Assembly (NCBI GenBank): GCA_010279815.1
Contig: QEOQ01000378.1
Location: 478,164-542,163, forward strand
Reading direction: 5' to 3'
Source: Brachionus plicatilis
Taxonomy: Eukaryota; Rotifera; Eurotatoria; Ploima; Brachionidae
Length of the DNA stretch: 64,000 bases
The notes under the pieces were generated by a model. That model searched no databases, was not told the DNA's origin, and worked only from the letters and a program-made list of their open reading frames with translations. Made by a program: the position numbers and the translations under genes. Shown here in pieces: positions 1 to 9,404 of the stretch. Positions within the stretch are counted from its first letter, which is position 1; each line of letters begins with the position of its first letter.

Positions 1-351
1 AAAATGAAAAAAGGGAAGAAAAATTATGAGGGAAAAAAAAAAGAGGAAAAAAAAGGGGAAAATTTAGAGTGGCAAAATTTTTAGAATCGATCACTATTCT
101 ACAAATAAAAAAACAGTTTGAAACAAAATTTTGCTATGCAGAGGTCAAACACATCGGACAAAAAAAATCCGCTCATACATGAACTAATTTCAGTCCAATA
201 GCATTTGGCCGGATACGAGAGGCTATTGTTTACAATAGACATTCAAAATGGCGATCACACTGATCAATAGTTTAGCTACAATTCTATTTATGTATTTATA
301 ACTCGATATTTAGTCGATTTAGAAAATCATTTTTAGCAAAGACACCACGAA
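1..351 (+). promoter_or_regulatory. 5' flank of first hnRNP A/B gene
   Basis: AT-rich upstream region with poly-purine at its left edge and no coding signal. The start codon at 352 follows a short purine-rich leader. No TATA box or initiator can be assigned with confidence. It is presumably the promoter and 5' UTR of the gene at 352. Confidence 0.3.
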
Positions 352-1416
352 ATGAACCCGGAAAATTTGGCTGACAATCAAGACGTGAACATGGTTCAAG
401 AGAGCACAGCAGATTCTCAAGTGGTGGACGCGGGCCAACTGGAGCCGGAGCAGTTCAGAAAGGTGTTCATCGGCGGTCTCAGTTTCAAGACCGACGACGA
501 AGCCTTCAAGACATACTTTTCCAAATTTGGCCAGCTAATGGACTATGTGGTCATGAAGGACAAGGAAAGCGGGAAGAGTCGCGGCTTCGGCTTTGTCACC
601 TACGCCAACTCAGTCCAAGTAGACGAGCTCATGAAGAACCGGCCGCACATCATCGATGGCCGCCAGATCGAGCCCAAACGAGCCACCCCCAGAGAGGACT
701 CGGGCCGCCAGGAAGTGCAGGCCACTGTCAAAAAGCTGTTCGTCGGCGGCATCAGGGACACCGTCAACGAAGAGGACCTCAAGACCTACTTTGGTTCATA
801 TGGAAACGTCACTGATTGTGTGATCATGAGAGACAAGGAAAAGAACACATCGAGGGGATTTGGTTTCGTCAGCTTTGATGACTATGACCCTGTGGACAAG
901 ATCATTATTGAGAAGCATCACACGGTCAATGGTCTAAATTTACAGTGTCAAAAAGCCTTGCCCAAAGACGGCAATCAGACAAATAACAAGTCGCATCAAA
1001 ACCGAGGAGGCAACAGCAACAATTTTAATGGGTTTAATAGCAATGGCTTTATGAACAACAACAGAAATGGGTCGTTTGGAATGAATGGCAATTTTGGTGG
1101 TGCGGGAAATGGAATGAATTTTGGCGGAAATTTTAACCAGTTTCAAATGGGTGGTAATAAAATGAATGGCAATCGGAATGGAGGTGGTAATTCGGGCGGT
1201 CCGGTGCGACCGTCGGGAAAGTTTGCAAATAGGCAACATGGTCCGTATAACGGGTCGAGTAGAGGCGGTCCTAAGGGACAGAGGGGCAGGGGTTTTAGCA
1301 GAGGAGGCGGCAAGGCTGTGAATAATATGGGCGGAATGAATCAAATGGGAAATATGAGCATGAGTATGAATCAAATGAATCCGATGAATCCCATGATGGG
1401 CAACAATGTCATGTAG
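352..1416 (+). CDS. hnRNP A/B-type RNA-binding protein (paralog 1)
   Basis: A 354-residue protein with two tandem RRMs and a Gly/Asn/Met-rich tail, the layout of hnRNP A1/A2B1 and insect Hrb proteins. RRM1 has RNP2 KVFIGGL (about residues 37-43) and RNP1 KSRGFGFV (75-82). RRM2 has KKLFVGGI (127-134) and SRGFGFV (167-173). The tail from about 210 is low-complexity with RGG-like and GNMN/GMNQ repeats and ends in Met/Asn-rich sequence. Members of the family package nascent transcripts, regulate splice-site choice and move between nucleus and cytoplasm. The ORF is intronless; the position where paralogs 3 and 5 carry an intron (after PYSG) reads through here as PYNG. It is the most divergent of the five paralogs in its N-terminal leader and tail. 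The ATG at 352 is the first in frame. Confidence 0.95.
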   Translation: MNPENLADNQDVNMVQESTADSQVVDAGQLEPEQFRKVFIGGLSFKTDDEAFKTYFSKFGQLMDYVVMKDKESGKSRGFGFVTYANSVQVDELMKNRPHIIDGRQIEPKRATPREDSGRQEVQATVKKLFVGGIRDTVNEEDLKTYFGSYGNVTDCVIMRDKEKNTSRGFGFVSFDDYDPVDKIIIEKHHTVNGLNLQCQKALPKDGNQTNNKSHQNRGGNSNNFNGFNSNGFMNNNRNGSFGMNGNFGGAGNGMNFGGNFNQFQMGGNKMNGNRNGGGNSGGPVRPSGKFANRQHGPYNGSSRGGPKGQRGRGFSRGGGKAVNNMGGMNQMGNMSMSMNQMNPMNPMMGNNVM

Positions 1417-2500
1417 TGGTTTGTGTGTATTTTCAAGCTGACCTATAATCTATTTTATATGTACTTTTTTTACTTGTTGATTTTTTATATTGGTTTTTTT
1501 TTTCTTTTATTGGGTTAATAAATCGATTTTTATTATTTAATAATTAAAATTTTAATTAGCAAGTCTCTTAGGTAAATTGAAAAAGAATTATACAGATTTT
1601 GTTTTATAATAAATGTTAATAAATGATTAAATAAGATTTGTAAGTATTACCAAACACAGCAAAACACAACTAATGTTTTTCCAAAATCAAGGAATTTTTA
1701 AAGTCTCATGTTAAATTTAAAGTACGGTCTTAATTCTTTTGAACATGAAGAATGATTACCTTCACTTTTAGATGTTTAATTAAGAATAATTCAGCTTTGA
1801 AGTGGAAATACAGGTTGGTAAAATATGACTGAAAATTAAAGAAATTAAAGTAAAAATTTTTCTTTAAAAAATTCTTAAAAGAATGGTCTTAAGAATTTCA
1901 ACATAAATTTTAAAGACTTTTTTTTCAGATTTTAGAGCATTAAGCAAATTTTTTTGTTATGATAACAATGAATGTTCCATTCTATTAAATTAGACTTTAT
2001 TATGTTCATGTCATTGGTTTGTGGCAAATGGAAGCCAAGTTTGTTCATGTTCTTAAACAGACTTGTTTTTAAGTCACAAGTCTTAAATCAAGTCAAGTCA
2101 ATGACCTTAAATTTTTTTTTAATGATAAAATTTCTAAACATATGTTAAGACCCAAGTCTTGAAATGTCTTACTTATTATTTAATCTTGAATTAACCGCAG
2201 CTGATGCACATGCTCTAACTACTATATAAACCACTAAATACTTGTTATAATTTCGGATTCCATTTAATAAACTATTAACTAAATTAAATTGTTTTGTTTA
2301 TTTCTTGGCTTAAATCCCTAAAGTCCAAAACCGAGACTTTACACATAGCTTTTTCATATTTCATAAATTTTTATTAAATTTAATTATATATTGAACAAAC
2401 AAAGTTATCAAATAAAATTATTAAAAAATTTAATAAAATTTTTTGTAAATTAAAATTTATCACTTTAAAAAAAATAACTAACTTAACATAATTTACTCGG
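1417..2500. other. Intergenic AT-rich stretch with an AAGTC-rich patch
   Basis: No gene is visible. Candidate polyadenylation signals (AATAAA) occur just after the hnRNP stop codon, near 1515 and 1608-1624. At about 2030-2170 the sequence is dense in AAGTC/GACTT pentamers, matching similar patches near 39.95, 46.15, 50.4-51.2 and 54.07 kb. This is probably a degraded dispersed repeat. Confidence 0.4.
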
Positions 2501-2526
2501 GTGTGGCGAATTCTTTTCCTGACCAA

Positions 2527-2730
2527 ATGGATGGTGTTACTGACATACTGGAGGATTGGCCAACTGTTCCTCACACTGCTTTTGAAACTTCTAAAAAAAT
2601 GCTCAGATACGTCATGGCACTGATGAAAATCGTCAAGGAACAGTCCGTTAAAATCAAAGAGCTGGAGACTAAGCTAGCTTCTGCAGAGGCAGAAGCTTTT
2701 TTTTTTCAAAAGTCCGAGCAAAGACTTTAA
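2527..2730 (+). CDS. Small hypothetical coiled-coil ORF (doubtful)
   Basis: From the ATG at 2527 this reads 67 residues with an amphipathic, Lys/Glu/Leu-rich helix (KIVKEQSVKIKELETKLASA) typical of a short coiled coil. GC content is above the flanks. The reading ends in sequence shared with the AAGTC repeat (CTTTAAAATTTTGAATACTG, also near 40.03 kb), so the C-terminus is probably repeat-derived. It could be one exon of an unseen gene or a remnant of a LINE ORF1-like coiled coil. I do not recognise a family. Confidence 0.25.
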   Translation: MDGVTDILEDWPTVPHTAFETSKKMLRYVMALMKIVKEQSVKIKELETKLASAEAEAFFFQKSEQRL

Positions 2731-3634
2731 AATTTTGAATACTGAGAAGAAATTTATGCTAAAATTGCAACAAAATTCTGATATATAGCAAATCTTTTGC
2801 ATTAGACAACCCAAGAGTATATACATTTTTTGATATGAAGCCTGATCTAGAAAATTTAAAAAAAAGAATTCTGGACTTAGACATTTTTTATTCAAAAAAA
2901 TTTTTTAATTATCTCAATTATCGTCGAGATTTGGTCCGACAGAAGGTTAAGATCCTTTTTGGAATTGTCAGTGCATTTTGTTGACAATAATTTCGAATTC
3001 AAAACATTAATATTATTGCTTGTAAGAATATTCACTCAGAGTGCACATACTTTATTATAAAAATCAAGTTAGACAATATTTTGTGTAATTTGAATATAAA
3101 GTAAAATATAATGAAATAATTTATTTAGAAATTAATTCAACATTTAATTCAATATCTCGGTGTATTTGGACACTTTTATTTAGCTTTTTCTTTTATTTAG
3201 CTTCAATTTGGATAGATTGCTACTTTTTTATCAGCTAATTAAAAAATGTTCCCACTCGCTACAATTTCAAATGGTATTTAGAAATTTTATTTATTATTTT
3301 TTAACAAAAGAAAAAGGAGAAAATGTTTGATAAAATTTCTTTAAAAAAATTTCAAAATTTAAATTCCAATTTTGTAAAATAATCTCCTTTTAAAAGGTAG
3401 TTTATTTTTTAAGACAATAAACATAACCAAGTCAAATAGACCTTGATTTTTCTCAATAAAAAACTACCAAAAATTTTCACTTCATTTTTTGAAATTACAT
3501 TTATTTCACAAAATAATTAGAAATTACATCAGAATTTCAGAATTTTTTAATGTAATTTCGTAATAAATTCTTTATAAATACTTACTGTGTTAGTTAATTT
3601 TTGCATAAAAGTAACAAGCGAAAAAAATACCACT
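2731..3634. other. Intergenic, no recognisable feature
   Basis: AT-rich sequence with homopolymer runs. I see no ORF with coding character, RNA gene or terminal repeat. The last part is presumably the promoter of the gene that begins at 3635. Confidence 0.4.
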
Positions 3635-4418
3635 ATGAACCGGTCAAAAGTAACCATAAGAGTGTCCCGCAGCAGAGAATCAAAATTATCTAGCGATATT
3701 TCAGAAAGTGATGAAGCTGTACCATTGAAACATTACTTTAGTTCTAAATGATACAATAATTTCCCCAAGACAGTCTAATTTACTAATAAACGAAAATTTT
3801 TTGATCACATGTAACGAGACTACTAGTCAAGTAGAAAAATTGATTCATGAAAAAAATTCAAATGGATTTATAATCTCTTTTTTTCGACAAATAAAGCCAT
3901 ATAAATCTATTAAATTAACCACGGAAGCACTTCGAATACAAAATACTCCCAATGCTGGCGGCTCTTCAGTGGAATCAGAGGCTCTTTCATTCGAATTTTT
4001 CAAAAAATTTTTCAACGCAGAACTTCTATGTACAGAAATGGAAGTATCTTATTTTCCGCAAGGAGGATCAATAACTGATTATGTGTTGACCATTTTCGGA
4101 AAGAGAATCGGAGTCTCAGTAACAAGAGCAATGAAAAAAAACTTCCAAGAGTACACCATTGAAGATGCTGATATTTTATTAAGAAAAAAACTCAAAGGCA
4201 TAAATCAATCATCAAAGAATACATTGCTCAAATGGCACAAGCAAATACTTCATGTATGGGCTTTTGATGACAACGCGGTGGATTTGTTGCTAATTGCTTG
4301 GTCCGAAATTGATACTCATTTAAAATCGAACACTGTGCTTGTTGTCACTTTGGCAACTAAAAGTCAAGAGTTATTTTTAAATCAAAAAATTGGAAAAAAA
4401 TGTTTAGTGGCAAATTAG
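3635..4418 (+). CDS. Uncharacterised protein with nuclease-like-fold candidate motifs, one apparent frameshift
   Basis: The ATG at 3635 opens a Ser/Arg-rich N-terminus of 37 codons that closes at a stop after an AAA run at 3746-3748. The next frame then runs from there to 4418 without interruption; that continuation has no early ATG of its own. Removing one A from the run would join the two seamlessly, so this is a sequencing or assembly indel, or a real lesion. The whole protein would be about 260 residues. The core around nt 3950-4130 has an ESEALSFEFF helix, TEMEVSYFP, then ITDYVLTIFGKRIGVSVTR. That Glu...Asp-Tyr...Ser-Val-Thr-Arg spacing resembles a PD-(D/E)XK-like fold, but this is inference. 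Composition is clearly coding and distinct from the repeat-rich flanks. I cannot name the family. Confidence 0.7.
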
Positions 4419-4746
4419 ACTTGATCTTTTTATGTTCTTTTTCAATGTTAATAGTTTTTTTTATTTTTGTATTTAGTATTTTTCATAGGAAAATTGAAAA
4501 ATTTTTTATTTAAAATTTTTAAAATATATGTGTGTATTTTTTTGATTAATTAAAACAAAATCTTTTGACTTTTGATTTTGAATTTTTGACTTTAAGATCT
4601 TGAACAAATGACAACTTTTTTTTTTAAAGATAGATTTATTTTATAATTAAGAAATTATTAGAAAATTCTAATTTTTAAAATAGTGTTTTCAAATTTTGTA
4701 TTTATTCAAGTTTCAATTTGTTTTCTTAAAACCAATTCAGTAATTT
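4419..4746. other. 3' flank, AT-rich, nothing recognisable
   Basis: Low-complexity AT sequence after the 4418 stop. Nothing coding and no terminal repeat seen. Confidence 0.35.
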
Positions 4747-4858
4747 TAATTGTGTTCGTAAAATATAATAATTTGATATCTAAATTATTAAATGATGAAA
4801 AAAAATTAAAAAATTTCATTTCAAATGTTGGAAAAAATTAATACTAAATTCATTATGC
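4747..4858 (+). repeat. Direct repeat, left copy
   Basis: About 105 bp beginning near TAAAATATAATAATTTGATA and ending near AAATTCATTAT. It recurs in the same orientation at 5318-5425 with few mismatches. The two copies bracket the minus-strand LINE fragment at 4988-5327. Confidence 0.75.
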
Positions 4859-4987
4859 CACGTTGTTTTCTTTTGACTTTAAATTCTTTTTAGAACTAAT
4901 ATTCCTTTTTTTTATCACCAAAAAATCTCACTTTTCTAAAAATACTTTCATCAAACAAAAAAACTTGTTGAATATAAAATTACTTCG

Positions 4988-5327
4988 TTAATTACAGTTC
5001 TTCACCAATTCTCGTCTCAATCTCGCTCTCCTATTGCCTCTTGGCGCAGAAATGGAAGTCAGTGCGGCAAATTCAACATGCTCTATTCCTTTTGCAATTT
5101 TAAACTGCTGTATCCAATCGCCCCTCAATCGCCTCGCCTTTAGATTGGTCAAACCCAGCTTTTTGCAACGTTCAACAAAGTTAAGGTCTCGAAGACGACC
5201 AGGAACCCTTGTCGCCCTTCGCATTACGCGTTTGACCACGTTGATATCCCCGTGTTGGTATGGATTCCAGACTGAAATTGCAAATTCGACATGTGATCTT
5301 ACGTACGTAGTGATTAGCGTTTGTAAA
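4988..5327 (-). pseudogene. LINE ORF2 C-terminal fragment
   Basis: On the minus strand the reading YVRSHVEFAISVWNP, then MRRATRVPGRL and LTNLKARRLRGDWIQ, matches the region downstream of reverse transcriptase in Jockey/CR1-type ORF2 proteins. The intact-looking element at 21.2-22.8 kb has YVVQVSNP, QERATKIPMSV and LSERRVRGDLIEMYK at the equivalent positions. Only this segment survives: the polymerase upstream is missing and the frame ends at 4988. It is a dead fragment bracketed by direct repeats. Confidence 0.75.
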
Positions 5328-5425
5328 ATATAATAATTTGATATCTAAATTACTAAAAGATGAAAAAAAAATTAAAAAAATTTCATTCTGGATTGTTGGA
5401 CAAAATAATTCTAAATTCATTATTG
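5318..5425 (+). repeat. Direct repeat, right copy
   Basis: Second copy of the repeat at 4747-4858, same orientation, about 570 bp away start to start. It overlaps the proximal end of the LINE fragment by a few bases. Confidence 0.75.
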
Positions 5426-5469
5426 AAAGTTAAATTGAATTATTATGACTTTAATGATTTAAATAATGT

Positions 5470-5700
5470 TCTAGAAAAGTATGGGCTTTTTGCTTTTCAA
5501 CATCGAGCTCTGTAGAGAATGCTGTCGTTTTCATACAAGATCATTAAAATGGAGAACTAACCTATTCAGCTCAAAGAACAATTAGTCACAAATGAGTCGC
5601 GTAAAATTGAGTACGACTTAAGAAACAAAAGTGATTTTATGGTGCCGAAATCAAAAACAAATAGTGGTGAAAACACATTTGGTTATGTGTACACAAAATT
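5470..5700 (+). pseudogene. LINE ORF2 extreme C-terminus remnant
   Basis: The plus strand reads VLEKYGLFAFQHRAL, then KIEYDLRNKSDFMVPKSKT and GENTFGYVYTKLL. This follows the common non-LTR C-terminal pattern of a YNLR-like motif, a basic stretch and an FxYxxPKLLN-like end. At least two in-frame stops break it. It belongs to a different LINE lineage from the neighbouring minus-strand piece. Confidence 0.6.
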
Positions 5701-5702
5701 AT

Positions 5703-5860
5703 TATTTATTTATTTATTATTTATTTGTTAACTGTACCGAGCTTAAGCTCCTTCAGAATAAAAATAAAAAAATTAAAATTAAAAATTAAAAATTAAAAAT
5801 TAAAAAGTTAAGTAAAATAAAATCAAGAAATAAAAAAAAAATATGAAAAAAGTTTGTGAG
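5703..5860 (-). repeat. LINE 3' tail with AAAT-type microsatellite
   Basis: Minus-strand sequence reading GGAGCTTAAGCTCGGTACAG and then AAAT-type repeats. The same tail occurs near 27.31 (-), 40.97 (+), 51.0 (+) and 63.82 kb (+). This repeated 3' terminus marks one LINE family, or SINEs sharing its end. Confidence 0.6.
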
Positions 5861-6085
5861 AGTTATATATGTACACAAAATTGACTTACAAATTCCTTAT
5901 TAACAGAATGGTTCTAAAATTTAGCACCTTTATATTGTAAATATTCAAGAACATCAACCTGATTTTTAATGATGCATTAAAACTTTTTGATAAACTTAAT
6001 TTAATTTTTAAAATTTATTTTTTATTTTGATAATTGATTTAAATTTTATTTTATTTTAAAAAAAAAATATATTTATTAAATAAAT

Positions 6086-6145
6086 GGAGAGTTAATCAGT
6101 CTGTGTTCTAGACAAGGGCACTAGCCTGTTGATTAATCTTGATAG
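6086..6145 (-). repeat. Dispersed hairpin 3'-tail repeat, copy 1
   Basis: Contains GTTAATCAGTC, then GGGCACTAGCCTG and TTGATTAA. In minus orientation it reads TTAATCAACAGGCTAGTGCC...GACTGATTAAC followed by an AT microsatellite. The ends are inverted (TTAATCA/TGATTAA), so the transcript could fold into a hairpin. Five copies occur in the window. Confidence 0.6.
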
Positions 6146-6159
6146 CAATAAATTATGTC

Positions 6160-6480
6160 AAGTTTAGGTAAAATTTTTTGTTCTCGGCAAGCATTCTTTA
6201 ATTCTACCAAAAACATTCCATAACTCGTTAGCATACCTTGGCTTAACAAATATATCCGTAGTCTTTACACCTCAGCCACGGCTAGTTTTTTTTGTTATCA
6301 AATAACCTCTTGATATTTAAAAAAATATCTAGAAAATCATACATTTTTTCATAATTTTCCATTGATTTATCTAAATCTCCTTTTATTTTGTTAAATAAAC
6401 CAACGACATCCTCTGGAGGAACGAAAGCCAAAAGTTGTGCAAGTTTTAAAATTTTTCTATGATACAAATGAGTCTACACA
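6160..6480 (-). pseudogene. MULE transposase remnant (core C-terminal part)
   Basis: Minus-strand readings, in two frames, match the Mutator-like transposase segment after the catalytic core. The first is LYHRKILKLAQLLAFVPPED followed by VVGLFNKIKGDL (LaFvPxxDV pattern). The second is KPRYANELWNVFGRIKECLP followed by RTKNFT (the E-x-WN...RT-N pattern before the conserved Trp/His). A frameshift near 6280 separates them. No catalytic residues or terminal repeats were found here, so it is a dead fragment. Confidence 0.6.
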
Positions 6481-6637
6481 AAAAACACTCAAGCTAATTT
6501 AAAGTAAAAGCAAAGTTAAAAATATATCCCTTAAAGTTAAGTTAAAAATGCTACAATTTAAAAGAAAAATAAATAAATTTTTAAAAAATATTTTTTTGTA
6601 AAAGAAAGCACATTTTAATTTAAAAAAAAATCCAAAA

Positions 6638-7773
6638 ATGAATGGTAACATGGAAAACAGTGATCATTCTCAACTAATGGTCAAATTTTTTACCAAAAAT
6701 ACAAAATACTCCATCGCAGACAATCCGTACTCAATACCAGCTTCATCGACCATTCAAAATCTGAACGCACTTATCATCGGCATCCTCAAATCGGATGACA
6801 ATGAACTGGAAACAGATTTTTCCACCATTGAATTTGACTTTTACATCAATGGTCAATATCTGTCTAGCACTTTGGATGATTTAATCCAGACCATCTCTGA
6901 CATCAAAGTAGAATCTGTCATAGAAATCGAGTACGCGGAGCGCAACGCCGCTCCGCAACCCATCGATTCCATAGTTCTTGACGACTGGGTCAGTTCTATC
7001 AAGGGCCTAAATGACCTCATACTGGTAGGCTGCTATGACAACTCTGTGCAAATATGGAACACATCCGGCAATCAACTAGTCCTCCTGCCTGGTCACACTG
7101 GCCCAGTCAAGTCGGTAGCTTGGTTAAACGAGTCACAAGTAATGAGCTCTTCCCACGACCAATCCATTCTCATTTGGCACTTGGCGCCCAAAAACAAGCT
7201 CATCAAGACCCAAAAATGTGTCGGCCATGCCGAAAGTGTCGAGTGTCTGGACATCAGTGAGGACAGGTCGAAATTTGTGTCCGGCTCGTGGGACAAAATG
7301 ATCAAGTTGTGGAATCTGCTGGATGAAAGTGAATTGGAAGAGAATTCGGTGTGCAAGAAAAAAAAGTCCGATGTGCCCACTCAGGTCAAAACTCCGCTGA
7401 TAACTTTGAGTGGACATGGGGAAAATGTGTCCGGATGCAGGTGGATGGACGAAAAAAATGTGTGCACGTGTTCGTGGGATCACACTATTAGGCTATGGGA
7501 CATGTTCAGTGGTCAAGAGAGTCAATGTTTAAAAAGTGTCAACAAAATATATGTGACAATTGATTATTCGAGAGTAAATGGTCTTATAAGTGCGGGCTGC
7601 AATGACTCTTTGGTGAGAATATACGATCCGAGATCGACTGAGGGAAATTTGGTAAAAATTAGTCTGACATCTCACACTGGATGGGTCTCTTCGGTTTGCT
7701 GGTCAAAAAAAGATCAAAATTTGTTGGTGACGGGCTCTTATGACAACACTGCCAAGCTATGGGATATAAGAAA
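6638..7773 (+). CDS. WDR12: WDR12 ribosome-biogenesis WD40 protein, exon 1
   Basis: First 378 codons of a 419-residue WDR12/Ytm1 orthologue. Residues about 10-85 form the N-terminal NLE/ubiquitin-like domain (VKFFTKNTKYSI, then SSTIQNLNALIIGIL) that in this family binds the Midasin/Rea1 ATPase. From about 105 on come WD40 repeats with GH...WD-like signatures (LPGHTGPVKSVAW, CVGHAESVECLD, LSGHGENVSGCRW, SHTGWVSSVCWSK, TAKLWDIR). The protein works with Pes1 and Bop1 (PeBoW complex) in pre-60S rRNA processing in the nucleolus. Read straight through, the frame stops at 7777, but that leaves the propeller one repeat short. GTAAG at 7774 is a good donor and the missing repeat lies at 8966-9089. Confidence 0.93.
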
Positions 7774-7971
7774 GTAAGAAAAAATAATGACGCAACATTA
7801 AAATGTGAACTGAAACTTTTGTGATCTTCAGTTTCCTGAAAAAATTTATTTTAGATATCAAAAATATATATTAAGTTAATTTTTTTCAATTAATTAATCA
7901 ATTTTATTTGTTTCTTTTATGAGCTTTGCTTTTGTGTAACATTAAACCCGATTCACTCTTGCACTTTTTCT

Positions 7972-7979
7972 CAATGCCT
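7972..7979 (+). repeat. 8-bp target-site duplication, left
   Basis: CAATGCCT immediately before the terminal inverted repeat at 7980. It is identical to 8317-8324. Confidence 0.85.
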
Positions 7980-8316
7980 GGCAATGTGAAATTTTAGTAC
8001 AAAAAGTAAAAATTTTATAATTTCTTTTCTAATTGTGCAAAAATGGTTCTGCAAAAAGTACAATATTGTACAAATTTTTACAAAAGAATTCCAAGCTCTG
8101 CAAAAACTCTGCAATTTATTGCATAGTTTAATCAAGGATTTTTTGATGGTGTGCATCTTACAGAAAATTGCAGAGTTTTTGCAGAGCTTGGAATTCTTTT
8201 GCACAAATTTGTACAATATTGTACTTTTTGCAGAACTATTTTTGCACAATTAGAAAAGAAATTATAAAGTTTTTACTTTTTGTACTGTAATTTTTGTACT
8301 AAAATTTCACATTGCC
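7980..8316. mobile_element. hAT-like miniature inverted-repeat element
   Basis: A 337-bp element that is nearly one long imperfect palindrome. It starts GGCAATGTGAAATTTTAGTA and ends with the complement. Internal copies of TGCAAAAA and GTACAAAA/TTTTGTAC motifs recur on both arms. The two arms pair for most of their length, with the centre near 8130. Exact 8-bp duplications flank it, which is characteristic of hAT transposition. It has no protein-coding content: the short frames inside are palindrome artefacts. Confidence 0.88.
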
Positions 8317-8324
8317 CAATGCCT
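8317..8324 (+). repeat. 8-bp target-site duplication, right
   Basis: CAATGCCT directly after the right terminal repeat. It is an exact match to the left copy. Confidence 0.85.
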
Positions 8325-8710
8325 TTAGCCAAACATAAATCGCAAATTAGGTCTTCACCCACCACTGCCAAAATTTAATCAACATTTGTGTTCGCTTCTT
8401 CAGCAATCGGCACATTTTCATTTATCAAACCAATCGGTTTTTTGAAAAGAGAAAAAAAGGAATAGTATGCAATGCTTCTATATTTGTGGCATTCTATAAC
8501 TATTAGAACAGCGTGGTGCAAGTAATTGGTTTCCACTCTCATTTCTTTTCCAAATCACAATTTTAACTTTTTCTCCGCATTCCAAGCTTGGTTGGTAGGA
8601 AATAATTCACATCTTTTCAAATTCATCACAAATTTCTTTATTTTCCATTCCCAAAATTATTAGCAAATTAATTAATTATTTAATAGCAAATTTTTTTTTT
8701 TTAATTTTCA

Positions 8711-8771
8711 AGGCTAATCAACAGGCTAGTGCCCTTATCTTTTTTAAGACTGATTAACACTTCCTTTATTC
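8711..8771 (+). repeat. Dispersed hairpin 3'-tail repeat, copy 2
   Basis: Reads CTAATCAACAGGCTAGTGCC, then AGACTGATTAACACTTCCTT and an AT run. Same family as the copies near 6.1, 17.2, 61.35 and 62.45 kb. It lies inside the WDR12 intron. Confidence 0.6.
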
Positions 8772-8965
8772 AATAATTTAAAAAAAAATAAAAATAAAAT
8801 ACAAAATATTCTGAGCAAATGAAAAAAAGATTAATAAGTTCACATTAAAAAAGCGCACACAATTTTTGTGATTTAACTTAACAAAATTTTTTAGATCACG
8901 AATTTTCATATTTTTATTTTGCGCCATTTTAATTTATTTTTAAATTTTTATTAATTTAAATTAAG

Positions 8966-9089
8966 TCCGAAGACGAGTATGTATGACATGGTGGGACATG
9001 AAGACAAAGTTTTGTGTGTTGACTGGACTTGGGAAAATTTGATTGTGAGTGGCGCGGCAGATAATACGTTCAAAATGTATCAGGCTTAA
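8966..9089 (+). CDS. WDR12: WDR12 exon 2 (final WD repeat)
   Basis: Encodes NPKTSMYDMVGHEDKVLCVD, then WTWENLIVSGAADNTFKMY and a stop. This matches the family's last blade (AxHEDKVLxVDW...SGGADN). Phase is correct: exon 1 leaves two bases (AA) and this exon supplies T. Joined length is 1260 nt or 419 residues, close to the usual ~420 for WDR12. No gene boundary signal separates it from exon 1. Confidence 0.9.
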
Positions 9090-9404
9090 CAAAATTTTAG
9101 ATTAATAAAAAATACTAAAAAAAATGCTTGTTTTATTTTGTTGAAAAAAAAAGACAAAAAAATATGCACTGTCCTAATTAGAAAATATATGCGATCAAAT
9201 TCGATTGGGGTTTGGTGAAAAAAAAAAAAATGGACTGAGTATAGTCTAATCAAAAATATTTACAGTAATAATCAGAAAATTGGAAAAAAATAAAAAAAAA
9301 ATTAATTATCTACTTGTCGACTTTCGACCTTTGCTAAATTTGAATTTATTGAATAGGATATAAACATTTGAGAGCAAAAAAAATTTTTTTTTTATTAGAC
9401 TAAA
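9090..9404 (+). promoter_or_regulatory. 5' flank of hnRNP paralog 2
   Basis: AT-rich, with A-tracts and a pyrimidine run ending TTATTAG just before the start codon. This could be an acceptor for an upstream 5' UTR exon or for trans-splicing. It is unrelated to the 5' flank of the inverted duplicate at 20087, although the coding regions are nearly identical. Confidence 0.35.

Larger units (their letters stand above)
7774..8965 (+). other. WDR12: WDR12 intron enlarged by a transposon insertion
   Basis: The 1192-bp intron starts GTAAG and ends TTAAG. It contains a complete 337-bp hAT-like miniature element and a dispersed hairpin-tail repeat (about 8711-8771). Other introns identified here are 47-113 bp, so this one has grown by insertion. 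The splice joins AA to T, giving Asn in WDIRN-PK. Confidence 0.8.

Noticed and set aside
7971..8253. Two overlapping ORFs on opposite strands (Cys/Lys/Asn-rich)
   Set aside because: Both are by-products of the palindromic MITE; the peptides mirror each other.
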